Shown here: positions 7,949 to 16,676 of the stretch, piece after piece
Numbering within the stretch: position 1 is the first letter of the stretch
How the letters are laid out: each line of letters opens with the position of its first letter
NCBI GenBank assembly: GCA_919902495.1
Contig: CAKKRC010000028.1
Span: 1 to 64,000 of the forward strand
Length of the DNA stretch: 64,000 nt
Reading direction: 5' to 3'
DNA from: Nitrospiria bacterium
GTDB taxonomy: Bacteria; Nitrospirota; UBA9217
Made by a program: the position numbers and the translations under genes
Notes under the pieces: model-generated
What the model was told of the DNA's origin: nothing
Databases searched by the model: none
What the model saw: only the letters and a program-made list of their open reading frames with translations

Positions 7949-8677
7949 ATGGATATCACTCACGGCCTCTCGGTCACTTCGCTGTTCTTCTCGATGCTCA
8001 TGGGGATGATCTCCTTTGCGTCGCCCTGTATTCTCCCGCTTATCCCGTCCTATGTTTCCTATATCACGGGCATCAGCTTTGACGATCTTGTGGGGCCCGG
8101 GTCGCGCAGGAAGAACATCAACACCACGCTCCTGCATTCGCTTGTGTTCGTGGCCGGATTCACCGTTATCTTTGTCGTCCTGGGCGCAACGGCAAGCATG
8201 ATCGGCCAGCTGATGACCGAGCATCTGAACACGATCCGGATCGCGGGCGGCATGCTCATGATCGTTCTGGGATTGTTCGTGTCCGATGTTATCCCCATCC
8301 CGTTCCTGCAGCAGGACGCCAAGATCCACCTGAAGGACCGCCCGGCGGGTTTTCTGGGGACGTTCCTGGTAGGGGTCATATTCGCCGCGGGCTGGACGCC
8401 GTGCACCGGTCCGTTCCTGGCAGCGGCGCTCATGCAGGCGGCGCAGTCCGAGACCATGGTCACCGGCATGGTGCTCCTGGTCTTCTACTCGCTCGGCATC
8501 GGGATCCCGTTCATTCTCTCCGCCGTTGCCATCAGCGTGTTCCTGTCGTCCTTCAAGAAGCTGAAGGACTATCTCAAGGCCATCAAGATTGCCAGCGGCG
8601 TCATCCTCATCATTATGGGCCTTTTGCTCATTACCGATAAATGGACGCTGATCACGTCTTATCTCATGAATCCCTAA
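7949..8677 (+). CDS. ccdA: Cytochrome c biogenesis protein CcdA
   Basis: 242 residues, six hydrophobic segments, DsbD transmembrane (DsbD_2) family. The two redox cysteines lie in SPCILPLIPSY (Cys27) and GWTPCTGP (Cys152), in the mirrored helices expected of CcdA. It moves electrons from cytoplasmic thioredoxin across the inner membrane to keep apocytochrome c or periplasmic thioredoxin-like proteins reduced. The window encodes several c-type cytochromes (24713, 30107, 40153) that would need it. No thioredoxin-like partner is adjacent. A MerR-type gene follows 19 bases downstream and is probably co-transcribed. Confidence 0.9.
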   Translation: MDITHGLSVTSLFFSMLMGMISFASPCILPLIPSYVSYITGISFDDLVGPGSRRKNINTTLLHSLVFVAGFTVIFVVLGATASMIGQLMTEHLNTIRIAGGMLMIVLGLFVSDVIPIPFLQQDAKIHLKDRPAGFLGTFLVGVIFAAGWTPCTGPFLAAALMQAAQSETMVTGMVLLVFYSLGIGIPFILSAVAISVFLSSFKKLKDYLKAIKIASGVILIIMGLLLITDKWTLITSYLMNP

Positions 8678-8696
8678 GGGAGAGAGCGATACGATT

Positions 8697-9116
8697 ATGG
8701 TACCTGAAAGCCTGGACATTTTGAAAGACAAGGATGCACCGCTCTATACGATGGGTGTCGCCGCCCGCCTCGTGGGGACCACGGCACAGACCCTGCGGCT
8801 CTACGAGAAGCACGGCTTGATCCTTCCTACACGGGAGCGGAGGAACCGGCTTTATACCGAGAACGATATAAAATGGCTGCGCTGCATCCGGGAACTGATC
8901 CACACCAAGAAGATCAGCATCGAAGGGATCAAGAAACTTCTCGATTACGCGCCCTGCTGGGAGATCAAGGAGTGCCCCGATGACCGGCGGGTCACCTGCT
9001 CGGCGTTCACGAACAAGAGCAAGCCCTGCTGGGAGACCACCCGCTGCCGGAAGGACGAGGATTGTTCAACGTGCGTGGTTTTCCTCAGGAGCGGGAAGAA
9101 AGCGGCGAAGAAGTAG
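8697..9116 (+). CDS. MerR-family regulator with Cys-rich C-terminal domain
   Basis: 139 residues. Residues 16-85 form a MerR/HspR winged helix (LYTMGVAARLVGTTAQTLRLYEKHGL). The dimerization helix is short and leads to a 52-residue tail with seven cysteines at 87, 93, 101, 111, 117, 123 and 126. The tail has two CW-E repeats (PCWEIKEC and PCWETTRC). Such spacing suggests a bound metal or Fe-S cluster. GGGAGAG lies about 12 bases before the start. Co-transcription with ccdA suggests a thiol- or redox-sensing role; this is inference. Confidence 0.8.
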   Translation: MVPESLDILKDKDAPLYTMGVAARLVGTTAQTLRLYEKHGLILPTRERRNRLYTENDIKWLRCIRELIHTKKISIEGIKKLLDYAPCWEIKECPDDRRVTCSAFTNKSKPCWETTRCRKDEDCSTCVVFLRSGKKAAKK

Positions 9117-9203
9117 TACAATTGCGGATTGCGGATTTCGAATTGCGGATTTATTAAAGACTTTTCTTTCAATCCGCAATCTGCAATCCGAAATTCGCAA
9201 TCA
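9117..9203. repeat. Inverted ATTGCGGATT repeat
   Basis: AATTGCGGATTGCGGATTTC at the left faces AATCCGCAATCTGCAATCCG at the right around a short AT-rich loop. Same motif as 7004-7045. It forms most of the spacer between merR and the convergent moaD-moaE gene. Confidence 0.7.
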
Positions 9204-9875
9204 TGGATGTTCCTCAACCCACACCACGCCGTCCGGCGTGGTCTCTTTTTTCCATATCGGCGTGATCCGTTTCAGTTCATCAATGCAGAAGCGACAGGCC
9301 TTGAATGCCTCGTCCCGGTGCTCTGCCGCCACGACGATCAGGACGATATTCTCCCCGACGGGCATCGTGCCGACCCGGTGGATGATCGTCACATCGATCA
9401 CCCCGAGGTCATGGATGGCCCGCTCCCGGATCTCGGCAAGCTTTTTCTCCGCCATGCCCGCGTAGTGTTCGAACTCAAGCTTTGCAACGCGGCTGCCCCG
9501 TGAGACATCCCGGGTGGTGCCCAGGAAGGTCACGATGCCGCCGATGGCGCGAGAGGCGCTCTTTATACGCGCTATCTCCGCATCAAGGGAAAAGGGGTCT
9601 TCCTGGATGCGGACGAAGCCCTGCCGCTCCTGTCCGCCCGAAAAAGGGGGCATGAGCCCCACCTCGTCGCCGTCCTTGAGCCGGGCATCCTGTTTAACGA
9701 ACTCCTGGTTCACTGCGACCAGGATCCTCCCGCAGGCCAGAAGGTCCTTGATGTCCGGGCAGCGGTCCCCGACGAGCACGATCATGTCTCCGACCGTCGC
9801 GGGCTTCTCCGCAAGGATCACTTCGGAGATGCCTGCCTTGTCCCTCAGCATCGCGAACAGTTTTACGGTGATCAT
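9201..9875 (-). CDS. MoaD-MoaE fusion, molybdopterin synthase
   Basis: 224 residues. Residues 1-81 are a complete MoaD with beta-grasp fold ending in PPFSGG (Gly80-Gly81), the tail that is thiocarboxylated. Residues 85-224 are MoaE with GGIVTFLGTTRD, IIHRVGTMPVGE and the C-terminal Lys motif WKKETTPDGVVWVE. It converts cyclic pyranopterin monophosphate to molybdopterin. AGGAG lies upstream of the ATG. In mycobacterial MoaX a comparable fusion must be cleaved after the Gly-Gly to be active, and the same would be required here. The product serves the NapA enzyme encoded 16 kb away. Confidence 0.92.
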   Translation of the reverse strand: MITVKLFAMLRDKAGISEVILAEKPATVGDMIVLVGDRCPDIKDLLACGRILVAVNQEFVKQDARLKDGDEVGLMPPFSGGQERQGFVRIQEDPFSLDAEIARIKSASRAIGGIVTFLGTTRDVSRGSRVAKLEFEHYAGMAEKKLAEIRERAIHDLGVIDVTIIHRVGTMPVGENIVLIVVAAEHRDEAFKACRFCIDELKRITPIWKKETTPDGVVWVEEHP

Positions 9876-9936
9876 TCAGCCCTTCTCCTGGTGCCTTCAT
9901 CAACTAATTAAATTCTACAAATAAATTGCAAATACT

Positions 9937-10057
9937 TTTTCTCGCAAAGTCGCCAAGCTCGCAAAGAAAAGCAAATTTCGTTTTGTAATCCAGATCTTAA
10001 AGATTCCCTTTGCGTACTTTGCGGCTTTGCGTGAGACGCCTTTTGGCCTTGTCTTTT
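9937..10057. repeat. 9-bp-period palindromic repeat (GCAAAG type)
   Basis: Left arm has CTCGCAAAGT-CGCCAAGCT-CGCAAAG; right arm is CTTTGCG-TACTTTGCG-GCTTTGCG. Between the moaD-moaE start and the M48 protease stop. It belongs to the superfamily discussed at 44399-44828. Confidence 0.75.
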
Positions 10058-10092
10058 GATTCCGGCTTGTTCGGTCCAGGGAGAAGCGTTGC

Positions 10093-11691
10093 TCACACTG
10101 TTAACGGTACTTCCGGCAACAGCCTGTTCTCGATCATGCACTGGAGCATCTCGAGCTCGTCCTGGTCGAACCAGGTGAGCCCGCAGAAACTGCACCGGTC
10201 AACCTCGATCAGGTGGGCCGTGCTGTAGAACCCCCGATACATGGGATTCTTGCATTTGGGGCAGGGGAGAAGAGGGACCGGGCCCGCGCCATGAGCGGAT
10301 ACCTTTCGATAGATGTTCCTGGTCTGGTTCTGTTGAAGCACTGAGCGGGCAAGCGCATTCAACCGCTCCGTACAGGGGCGCTCCCTGCCGGTCCGTGCGA
10401 TGATCCTCGGGATCTTGCCGTTCTCGACGAGCATCCCGGCGCAGAAGCTGCACTGGAAGACCTGCGTCCCTTTGTAGGCGGCAGTGGCGAGCGGTTGTCT
10501 GCAGGAGGGACAGGTGAATCCGGAATCGGTACGCGTTTCCCCGGCAAGCCGCCGTAGGAAGATCGCGTTGATGAGAGGGTCCTTCCAGGCGCGTTCAGCG
10601 CTCTGTCCCTCCCCGGTCGCCACCCAGGTAAGGGGCGAGAGCCACGGCAAGACGTCAAGCTCGCCCCCGGTGAAGGGGCCCTGCCACTGCTGGCGCGGGC
10701 TCATGGCAAAGTAATTCGGCGCTGAATCGGCCTGTTTCTCCCCGGACCTTCTCTCCACGTTGGAGTCCAGTTCCGCGACGCTCACTCGCGCCATCGCCAG
10801 AAGGAGGTCCATGCGTTTCCTGAGCGGTGGATGGGTCGACAGCAGGTCCGGCAGGAAACCCTCGGTCTCATCGAGCGCCGTTGCCATCGGGTTCACGATG
10901 CAGAGCATCTCAAATCCGCTCCCGATAAAACCGGCGCCCCGCCAGCCCCGTGACAGGAAATGCAGGGTCTCGGCCAAAGCGAGGGGGTTGCGGGTCATGC
11001 GCACCGCAGCCGCATCAGCGCGGTACTCCCGCTCGCGGGAGATGAATAGATTCAAAAGATATCCCAATTGAAGCAGGACCCATGCCAGCAGAAATGCCGG
11101 AGAGGCGAACAGGCGGTTGCTTGAGGTATAGCGGATCTTTTCCATGGCCGACGAAAAGGTGCCGAAGATGCTTGCGGCAACCGTGGTCTCGAGGCAGTCC
11201 CCGGACAGAATATGGTGCGCTTCATGGGCGACGACCGCCTCGATCTGCGGCCGGGTGAGGCGCGAGAGCAGTCCCTCGGTGACGGCGATCACGGCGTTCC
11301 CCTTGAGATCGGCAGCAGCCAGGGCGTTCAGGGACAGGGACGGGATCACCGCGCAGCGGATATCCCGCTTGTTGCCGGAGACGACATGGAGTTCCTGGAT
11401 GATGTTCGCGAACATCCGGTGAATGTCGTCTTTCGGGTCCGGGGGCTGCGCATCGAGACGCCGCACCACGGTGTCCACCGCATTGGCGGCCGAGAACCAG
11501 AAATGGATGCCGGCAGCAAGGAATGATGCAACTACCAGAAAGATCCAGAACCGCGATTCCACTATGAGCGGGCCGGGAAGGGCGGCGCTGAACAGCGCGA
11601 CGACGGCGAGATACAGGACCATAAGGACCAGGAAGAACAGGGTGATGCGCCAGTTCTTCTGCCGTTCTATGTCGATGAAGGTCAGGGGCAT
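10093..11691 (-). CDS. Membrane M48 metallopeptidase with GYF-like and zinc-ribbon domains
   Basis: About 532 residues. Two N-terminal membrane segments precede an M48 (HtpX/Ste24-like) domain with zinc motif VVAHEAHHILSGD and the distal Glu ligand in REREYRADAAAV. A further hydrophobic pair lies between them. After residue about 330 comes a GYF_2-like stretch (GPFTGGELDVLPWLSPLTWV), then two zinc ribbons: CPSC/CSFC and CPKC/CSFC, the second of zf-TFIIB type (GLTWFDQDELEML). I prefer the ATG at 11691 because a longer GTG start lies in repeat sequence. It is paired with lemA upstream, a common LemA/M48 membrane-quality-control arrangement. Confidence 0.85.
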   Translation of the reverse strand: MPLTFIDIERQKNWRITLFFLVLMVLYLAVVALFSAALPGPLIVESRFWIFLVVASFLAAGIHFWFSAANAVDTVVRRLDAQPPDPKDDIHRMFANIIQELHVVSGNKRDIRCAVIPSLSLNALAAADLKGNAVIAVTEGLLSRLTRPQIEAVVAHEAHHILSGDCLETTVAASIFGTFSSAMEKIRYTSSNRLFASPAFLLAWVLLQLGYLLNLFISREREYRADAAAVRMTRNPLALAETLHFLSRGWRGAGFIGSGFEMLCIVNPMATALDETEGFLPDLLSTHPPLRKRMDLLLAMARVSVAELDSNVERRSGEKQADSAPNYFAMSPRQQWQGPFTGGELDVLPWLSPLTWVATGEGQSAERAWKDPLINAIFLRRLAGETRTDSGFTCPSCRQPLATAAYKGTQVFQCSFCAGMLVENGKIPRIIARTGRERPCTERLNALARSVLQQNQTRNIYRKVSAHGAGPVPLLPCPKCKNPMYRGFYSTAHLIEVDRCSFCGLTWFDQDELEMLQCMIENRLLPEVPLTV

Positions 11692-11698
11692 GGTTATA

Positions 11699-11770
11699 AC
11701 GGAGGGGTCAAGGGTCACGGGTCAAGGGTCACGAGTAGCGTTATGCCATGACCCCTGCCCCATGACCCGT
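11699..11770. repeat. GGGTCAAGGGTCACG palindromic repeat
   Basis: GGGTCAAGGGTCACGGGTCA at the left faces CATGACCCCTGCCCCATGAC at the right in the short gap between the M48 gene and lemA. Confidence 0.6.
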
Positions 11771-12330
11771 TACTTCCGTATGCTCAAATTCACCGCGGGG
11801 ACGGCCTTCGTCTCGGAGGGCGCCTCGAAGTACTCTTCGGTCTGGAAGTTGAACATCGAGGAGACGAAGTTATTGGGGAACACCTGGAGCGCCGTGCGGT
11901 AGTTCGCCACCAGGTCATTATAGAGCTGGCGGGCGAAGGCGATGCGGTTCTCCGTTGAGGTGATCTCTTCCTGGAGCTGCATGACGTTCTGGTTGCTCTT
12001 GAGGTCCGGGTAGTTCTCCATGACCGCGAAGAGCTTGCCGAGTGCCTGGGTGAGCATGTTCTCGGCTTCCGCCTTGGACTGCGGTCCCGACGCCCCCACG
12101 GCCTTTGCCCGGGCAGAGATGACCTTTTCCAGGGTGTCCTGCTCGAACTCCAGCGCCCCCTTCACCGTGGAGACAAGGTTCGGGATAAGGTCGTGCCGCC
12201 GGTTGAGCTGCACATCGATCTGCTTCCACGAACCCTGCACGTCGTTCCGCTTCGAAATGAGACCGTTGTAGATAACGATCAACCACAGGATGCCGAGGAC
12301 AACGATACCGATAATGATCCAACCCGCCAT
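11770..12330 (-). CDS. lemA: LemA family protein
   Basis: 186 residues with one N-terminal membrane helix (residues 3-22) followed by a long helical bundle. Family landmarks are YNGLISKRNDVQGSWKQIDVQLNRR in the first helices and the NRIAFARQLYNDLVANYRTALQVFPNN segment near the end (each longer than the conserved core). AAGGAGG lies 4 bases before the ATG. LemA proteins are anchored in the inner membrane with the bundle outside. The downstream M48 protease in the same orientation is the usual partner. Confidence 0.92.
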   Translation of the reverse strand: MAGWIIIGIVVLGILWLIVIYNGLISKRNDVQGSWKQIDVQLNRRHDLIPNLVSTVKGALEFEQDTLEKVISARAKAVGASGPQSKAEAENMLTQALGKLFAVMENYPDLKSNQNVMQLQEEITSTENRIAFARQLYNDLVANYRTALQVFPNNFVSSMFNFQTEEYFEAPSETKAVPAVNLSIRK

Positions 12331-12394
12331 AGTCCCTCCTTGTGATACGTTCTTTAGTAAGTAAGGATCAAATACTATTCAAAACGGCAAGAAA

Positions 12395-12577
12395 CTTTCT
12401 CGCAGCCAAAAGTAGGCGCTTCTAAGCGAGTCGCAGAGACTTCGGCGAGCTCAGTCGAGTCGTTCGCAGAGAAACATCAAATATATTTAAAATTAAAACT
12501 AAGACCTGAAGGTTTTGATTTAACTCTGCGTTCTCCGCGCGCTCTGCGAGAGATGCCCTTTTGGTTTTATTTTGCCC
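12395..12577. repeat. 9-bp-period palindromic repeat with inverted core module
   Basis: Left arm contains CGCAGCCAAAAGTAGGCGC, the reverse complement of the core shared with 21000, 47500, 57750 and 59215, then TCGCAGAG and TTCGCAGAG units. Right arm is CTCTGCG-TTCTCCGCG-CGCTCTGCG. The 12331-12634 spacer holds nothing else. Confidence 0.75.
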
Positions 12578-12634
12578 GAGTTTAGGTCAGAAGAAAAGGA
12601 CGGCCTTATTATACCATAAAACCTTTTTCTGTCA

Positions 12635-13474
12635 TTACCCGCGTGCAAAGAGAGGCATTTCCGAATGTGGGAATATCCCCCGATGTTCCGCTTCGGCAAA
12701 AAGCCGCTCCACCGCTGCGACGCCTTCTTCGCCGAGGTCACGGGAAAAGTCGTTCACGTAGAGGCCAATGTGGCTTTTCATCACGGTCTCGTCCATTTCC
12801 TGACTGTGTTCTTTCACATAGGAAAGGACCTCATCCGGATGACCGCGTGCGTACTTCAGGCTTTCCCGGATAGCCTCCTCCACCTTCGCCAGAGTTACCG
12901 TTCCGAGCGACCGCTTTCCGAGGATCCCTCCCAGGGGGATAGGGAGACCCGAATACCGTTCCCACCACGCGCCAAGGTCGAGAAGCATTTCGAGCTTATA
13001 GAGGGGATAGGTGAAACGGCTTTCGTGGATGATCAGACCGGCGGTGACCGTACCATCGGCCACGGCCTGCATGATGCGGTCGAAGGTCATGACCACGACA
13101 TTGCTGAGTTCCCGATCGAACAGCTGCAGGAGCAGCCACGCGGTCGTGAGTTTTCCGGGTATGGCGACGGTCCCGGACCTGAGGTCTTCGATACGGGTCC
13201 CGGGCCTTGCCACGATGAGCGGTCCGCATCCCCGCCCCAGCGCGCCGCCCGAGCGGAGCAGGGCATACCGCTCCCGCAGGTGTCCCAGGGCATGGTACGA
13301 TATCTTGGTGAGGTCCAGCGTGCCGTCCAGGGCCAGCCGGTTCAGGGTCTCCACATCCTCGAGCCGTTCCTGGAAGGTGATGCCCGGGACAGCGACCTTT
13401 CCGTGGACGAGGGCGTAGAAGATGTAGGTGTCGTTCGGGCAGGGAGAGTAGCCCAGGATTAGCTGTTGTTCCAT
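12635..13474 (-). CDS. mqnD: 1,4-dihydroxy-6-naphthoate synthase (futalosine menaquinone pathway)
   Basis: 279 residues, full length for MqnD. It has the hallmark GYSPCPNDTYIFYAL at the start, DLTKISYHA, the conserved His in IIHESRFTY, and LPIPLGGI. MqnD converts cyclic de-hypoxanthine futalosine to 1,4-dihydroxy-6-naphthoate. The futalosine hydrolase gene mqnB lies just upstream on the same strand, which strengthens the assignment. Menaquinone made by this route would carry electrons to the Nap system and to the cytochrome-oxidase branch encoded elsewhere in the window. A periplasmic-binding-protein fold can mislead annotation, but the motifs here are specific. Confidence 0.92.
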   Translation of the reverse strand: MEQQLILGYSPCPNDTYIFYALVHGKVAVPGITFQERLEDVETLNRLALDGTLDLTKISYHALGHLRERYALLRSGGALGRGCGPLIVARPGTRIEDLRSGTVAIPGKLTTAWLLLQLFDRELSNVVVMTFDRIMQAVADGTVTAGLIIHESRFTYPLYKLEMLLDLGAWWERYSGLPIPLGGILGKRSLGTVTLAKVEEAIRESLKYARGHPDEVLSYVKEHSQEMDETVMKSHIGLYVNDFSRDLGEEGVAAVERLFAEAEHRGIFPHSEMPLFARG

Positions 13475-13754
13475 GATGTGTCGTTTCTCTTAAAAACTTG
13501 ACATGCTCGCGCGAATGTTTGAACGATTTTCGTCGTTCGGTTACGGTAACGAGGCTCGTTTCGTCTATTGCGTCTATAAAGGTTACGTTGTTCTGCTGAG
13601 TCCTGTACGTTGCCGCTCGACACTTGACGATACGGGCATCGTAACCGATTGACGTTACCTTTGTTGCGGCCGGAGGCCGCGCGATGTCTCGGAAAGGGGT
13701 GCCGCATTCCGCGAAACGGCATTTCGGATGTTCATTCCGCAATTCTCAATCGGA

Positions 13755-14486
13755 TCATCCGCCCCATCCCTCCAGGATCCGCAGGACGGCCTTCTGCACT
13801 GCCTCGGCTGCCTTCGGGATGTCCCACTTCTGCATATCGCGGTCTTCCACGATGTTCGAGATCCCGCGCACCTCAAGCCACGGGACGGCGTGCAGTCCCG
13901 CCACTTGCGCGGCTGCCGCCCCTTCCATGTTCTCGCACAGCCCGTGATACCGCTCCTCCAGCTCCCGCGCCCGAGCGGTCGTTCCGGTGCAGGTCGAGAG
14001 GGTGACGAAGGATCCGAACTGCACGTCGTTCCTGCCGGGCTTCGAAGAAGTGACGAGTGTGTGGAGAGCCTGCTTCAGCAAGGGTTCCGATGCGGGGTAC
14101 GTGGTGAAGATCACCGAGGTGGCCGTCTTGAGGAGCGGGATGCCGATGTACTCCATGTCCTTGAACCCGTCATGGGTCAGCACGCCTTCGTCGCCGGCGA
14201 TCTCGACCTGAGCGAGAACGATGTCGCCGACCACCGCTCCGGATGAAGGATAGGCCCCTCCCACGCCGAAGATGAGCAGGCTGTCGGGGGAGAACTCCGC
14301 GATCATAAGCGCGGCGGCATGGGCGGCATTGACCTTACCCATCCCGCCCACGCAGAGAATGACCTGCTTGCCCGCAAGAGTGCCCGCGATGATCGATTTG
14401 GAGCCCAGCGTCGTCGTCCCCGTCACCACGAGATCAGCAAGCAGCAGTTGCGCTTCGGCCTGAACCGAACAGAGCAGTGCGATCAT
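13755..14486 (-). CDS. mqnB: Futalosine hydrolase
   Basis: 243 residues, nucleoside phosphorylase/hydrolase fold. Visible landmarks are CVGGMGKVNAAHAAALMI, FGVGGAYPSSGAVVGDIVLA, and the substrate loop CENMEGAAAAQVAGLH followed by LEVRGISNIVEDRD. MqnB removes hypoxanthine from futalosine in menaquinone synthesis. MTA/SAH nucleosidase is the nearest alternative, but the neighbouring mqnD supports futalosine as substrate. The 268-base gap to mqnD contains no gene I can support. Confidence 0.9.
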   Translation of the reverse strand: MIALLCSVQAEAQLLLADLVVTGTTTLGSKSIIAGTLAGKQVILCVGGMGKVNAAHAAALMIAEFSPDSLLIFGVGGAYPSSGAVVGDIVLAQVEIAGDEGVLTHDGFKDMEYIGIPLLKTATSVIFTTYPASEPLLKQALHTLVTSSKPGRNDVQFGSFVTLSTCTGTTARARELEERYHGLCENMEGAAAAQVAGLHAVPWLEVRGISNIVEDRDMQKWDIPKAAEAVQKAVLRILEGWGG

Positions 14487-14817
14487 TCATCCCTCATAAT
14501 CTTCCAGCTTAACAAGGTCGGTTTAATCATCATGTTCCCGATCAGAACCTTTGCAATCGATATCGGCCAGTATAACAGCACTTTCGATCTCTGCGATGGT
14601 CGATCATCTTATGTCAATGTTGCCGGAATATACCATACTTTTGATTGCACTTCTATTCCAAATTTGCTATGATGAGCCCGATTTTACAGGGTTTTTTCAG
14701 GGTTTTTTCGTGGATTTCACGGGTTAGGCCATTCCAGGAGCCCGAGTTTGCGCTAGATAACTATATGAAATATCAGGCATTTATCATAGCGGTTTCATTG
14801 TTCCATAAGGAGGCGCA
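14487..14817. other. Intergenic region upstream of aroC
   Basis: About 330 bases between the divergent mqnB and aroC. It holds the aroC promoter (14645-14673) and a direct duplication of CAGGGTTTTTT near 14686-14708. No gene is supported. Confidence 0.5.
14645..14673 (+). promoter_or_regulatory. Promoter for the aroC-aroK-aroB operon
   Basis: TTGCAC (14645-14650), 17-base spacer, TATGAT (14668-14673), giving a leader of about 140 bases. Confidence 0.6.
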
Positions 14818-16014
14818 ATGTTACGGTATTTGACTGCCGGGGAATCCCACGGCGAGCTCTTGATGGGTATCATCGAAGGCATGCCGGCCGGTCTGCTGAT
14901 CCGGATTACGGACATCGATAACGACCTTGCCCGTCGTCAAGCGGGCTACGGACGGGGCGGACGAATGAAGATCGAGAAGGACACGGTCAAGATCTTCTCC
15001 GGCGTGCGCTGGGGAAAGACCCTGGGCGGACCTATCGGCCTTACGGTCCGCAACAAGGACTGGGATAACTGGCGCGCCAAAATGTCTCCGGACCCGGTGT
15101 TCCTGAACACCGCCGAACCGGTGACGCGTCCGCGGCCGGGCCACGCCGACCTTGCCGGGGCCCTCAAGTATGGCATGACCGACATCCGGAACATCCTGGA
15201 ACGCTCCAGTGCCCGGGAGACGGCCATGCGCGTTGCCGTGGGGTCCGTGACGAAGAGGCTTCTGGACGAGTTCGGCATCACCATCACCAGCCAGGTGATC
15301 GCGATCGGCGGGGTCTATGCCCGGGGCGACAAGATGTCCCTCAAGGAGATCAGAAAACGGGCCGAGGCATCGGAGCTGCGCTGCGCCGACCACAACGCCG
15401 AGAAGCGGATGAAGCTCAAGATCGACGAAGCGTCTCGCGCGGGGGATTCCCTGGGAGGCATCTACGAGATCATTATTTCCGGCGCGCCCGTGGGTCTCGG
15501 GAGCCATGTTCACTGGGACCGGAAGCTCGATGCCCGGCTCGCTGCCGCGATCATGAGCATTCAGGCCATGAAGGGCGTGGAGATCGGCTCAGGTTTCGGT
15601 GTTGCCAACCGTCCCGGGTCTCGGGTGCATGACGAGATCTTCTGGGGGCCGAAAGGCGGGTTCTTTCGCAAGACAAACCACGCCGGCGGCATCGAGGGCG
15701 GCATGAGCAACGGCGAGGATATCACGCTCCGCGCCGCGATGAAACCCATCCCGACGCTGATGAAGCCGCTCCGCTCCGTCGATATGGAAACGAAGAAGCC
15801 CTTTAAAGCGGCCGTTGAGCGCTCCGATGTCTGCGCCGTGCCCGCTGCCGCGGTCGTAGGCGAGGCCGTCGCGGCCTTTGAGATCGCCTCTGCCCTGATC
15901 GAAAAGTTCGGCGGCGACAGCCTGGATGAGATGAAGCGGAACTTCGAGCAATACCGGAAGTACCTCAAGGACAGGATGGGGATCGTCGTCGAGGAAGAGT
16001 CGGCGAAGCAATAG
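14818..16014 (+). CDS. aroC: Chorismate synthase
   Basis: 398 residues, full length. The N-terminal LTAGESHGE motif, the central [14 protein letters not shown] and the late MKPIPT segment are standard. It converts 5-enolpyruvylshikimate-3-phosphate to chorismate with reduced FMN. AAGGAGG lies 5 bases before the ATG. It heads an operon with shikimate kinase and dehydroquinate synthase, interrupted only by a palindromic repeat. Confidence 0.97.
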   Translation: MLRYLTAGESHGELLMGIIEGMPAGLLIRITDIDNDLARRQAGYGRGGRMKIEKDTVKIFSGVRWGKTLGGPIGLTVRNKDWDNWRAKMSPDPVFLNTAEPVTRPRPGHADLAGALKYGMTDIRNILERSSARETAMRVAVGSVTKRLLDEFGITITSQVIAIGGVYARGDKMSLKEIRKRAEASELRCADHNAEKRMKLKIDEASRAGDSLGGIYEIIISGAPVGLGSHVHWDRKLDARLAAAIMSIQAMKGVEIGSGFGVANRPGSRVHDEIFWGPKGGFFRKTNHAGGIEGGMSNGEDITLRAAMKPIPTLMKPLRSVDMETKKPFKAAVERSDVCAVPAAAVVGEAVAAFEIASALIEKFGGDSLDEMKRNFEQYRKYLKDRMGIVVEEESAKQ

Positions 16015-16024
16015 AACAACACCA

Positions 16025-16130
16025 TTTGCCACAGAGGTCGCAGAGGACACCGAGAAAAGATTTACACCAATCCTCTATTTATTATAATTTTGTTTTACTC
16101 TCTGTGACCTCGGTGTTCTCGGTGGCAAAA
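16025..16130. repeat. 9-bp-period palindromic repeat between aroC and aroK
   Basis: Left arm TTTGCCACAGAGGTCGCAGA..., right arm ...CCTCGGTGTTCTCGGTGGCAAA; the ends TTTGCCAC / GTGGCAAA are inverted. The element lies inside the aro operon and would be transcribed as a long hairpin. Confidence 0.8.
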
Positions 16131-16160
16131 AGCTATTCATAGTTCTCTGGATTTTTCATT

Positions 16161-16676
16161 ATGTTCAAGAACATCATCCTCACAGGCTTCATGGGCGTCG
16201 GCAAGACCAGTGTGGGAACGCGGCTCGCGAAGGACCTGGGTTACACCTTTGTCGATACCGACGAACTGATCGAGGCGGACCAGAAGATGACCATTACCGG
16301 GATCTTCTCGGCCTTCGGTGAACCCTATTTCCGCGATGTGGAGACGCGCATCGTCAAACAGGTCCTGGAGAACGAGAGCCAGGTGGTCTCCACCGGCGGC
16401 GGCGCCGTCGTCCGCGACGAGAACCGCAGGGCCTTCAAGGAGAACGGTATCACCATCTGCCTCACCGCCCATCCGGAAAACATCTATGGCAGGATCAAGC
16501 ACGAGACCCACCGGCCGCTGCTGCAGGGAGAGGACCCCCTGGCGAAGATACGAGAGCTCCTCGATGCCCGGGAGCGGTTCTACCGCCAGGCGGATTTCAT
16601 CATCGACACGTCGGAGCGGTCCGTGGACGACGTGATCAACGAAATAAAAGAGAAGGTACGCCATGCATGTTGTTAA
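16161..16676 (+). CDS. aroK: Shikimate kinase
   Basis: 171 residues. Walker A is GFMGVGKTS (residues 9-17), the shikimate-binding D-E-L-I follows in FVDTDELIE, and the Gly-rich STGGGAV and lid arginines (ETHRPLL) are present. It phosphorylates shikimate. The last 14 bases overlap aroB, indicating translational coupling. Length and motifs are normal. Confidence 0.95.
   Translation: MFKNIILTGFMGVGKTSVGTRLAKDLGYTFVDTDELIEADQKMTITGIFSAFGEPYFRDVETRIVKQVLENESQVVSTGGGAVVRDENRRAFKENGITICLTAHPENIYGRIKHETHRPLLQGEDPLAKIRELLDARERFYRQADFIIDTSERSVDDVINEIKEKVRHACC

Noticed and set aside
9937-10057. CRISPR-like array
   Set aside because: Units are 9 bp without spacers, arranged as inverted arms, so this is a palindromic repeat and not a CRISPR array.
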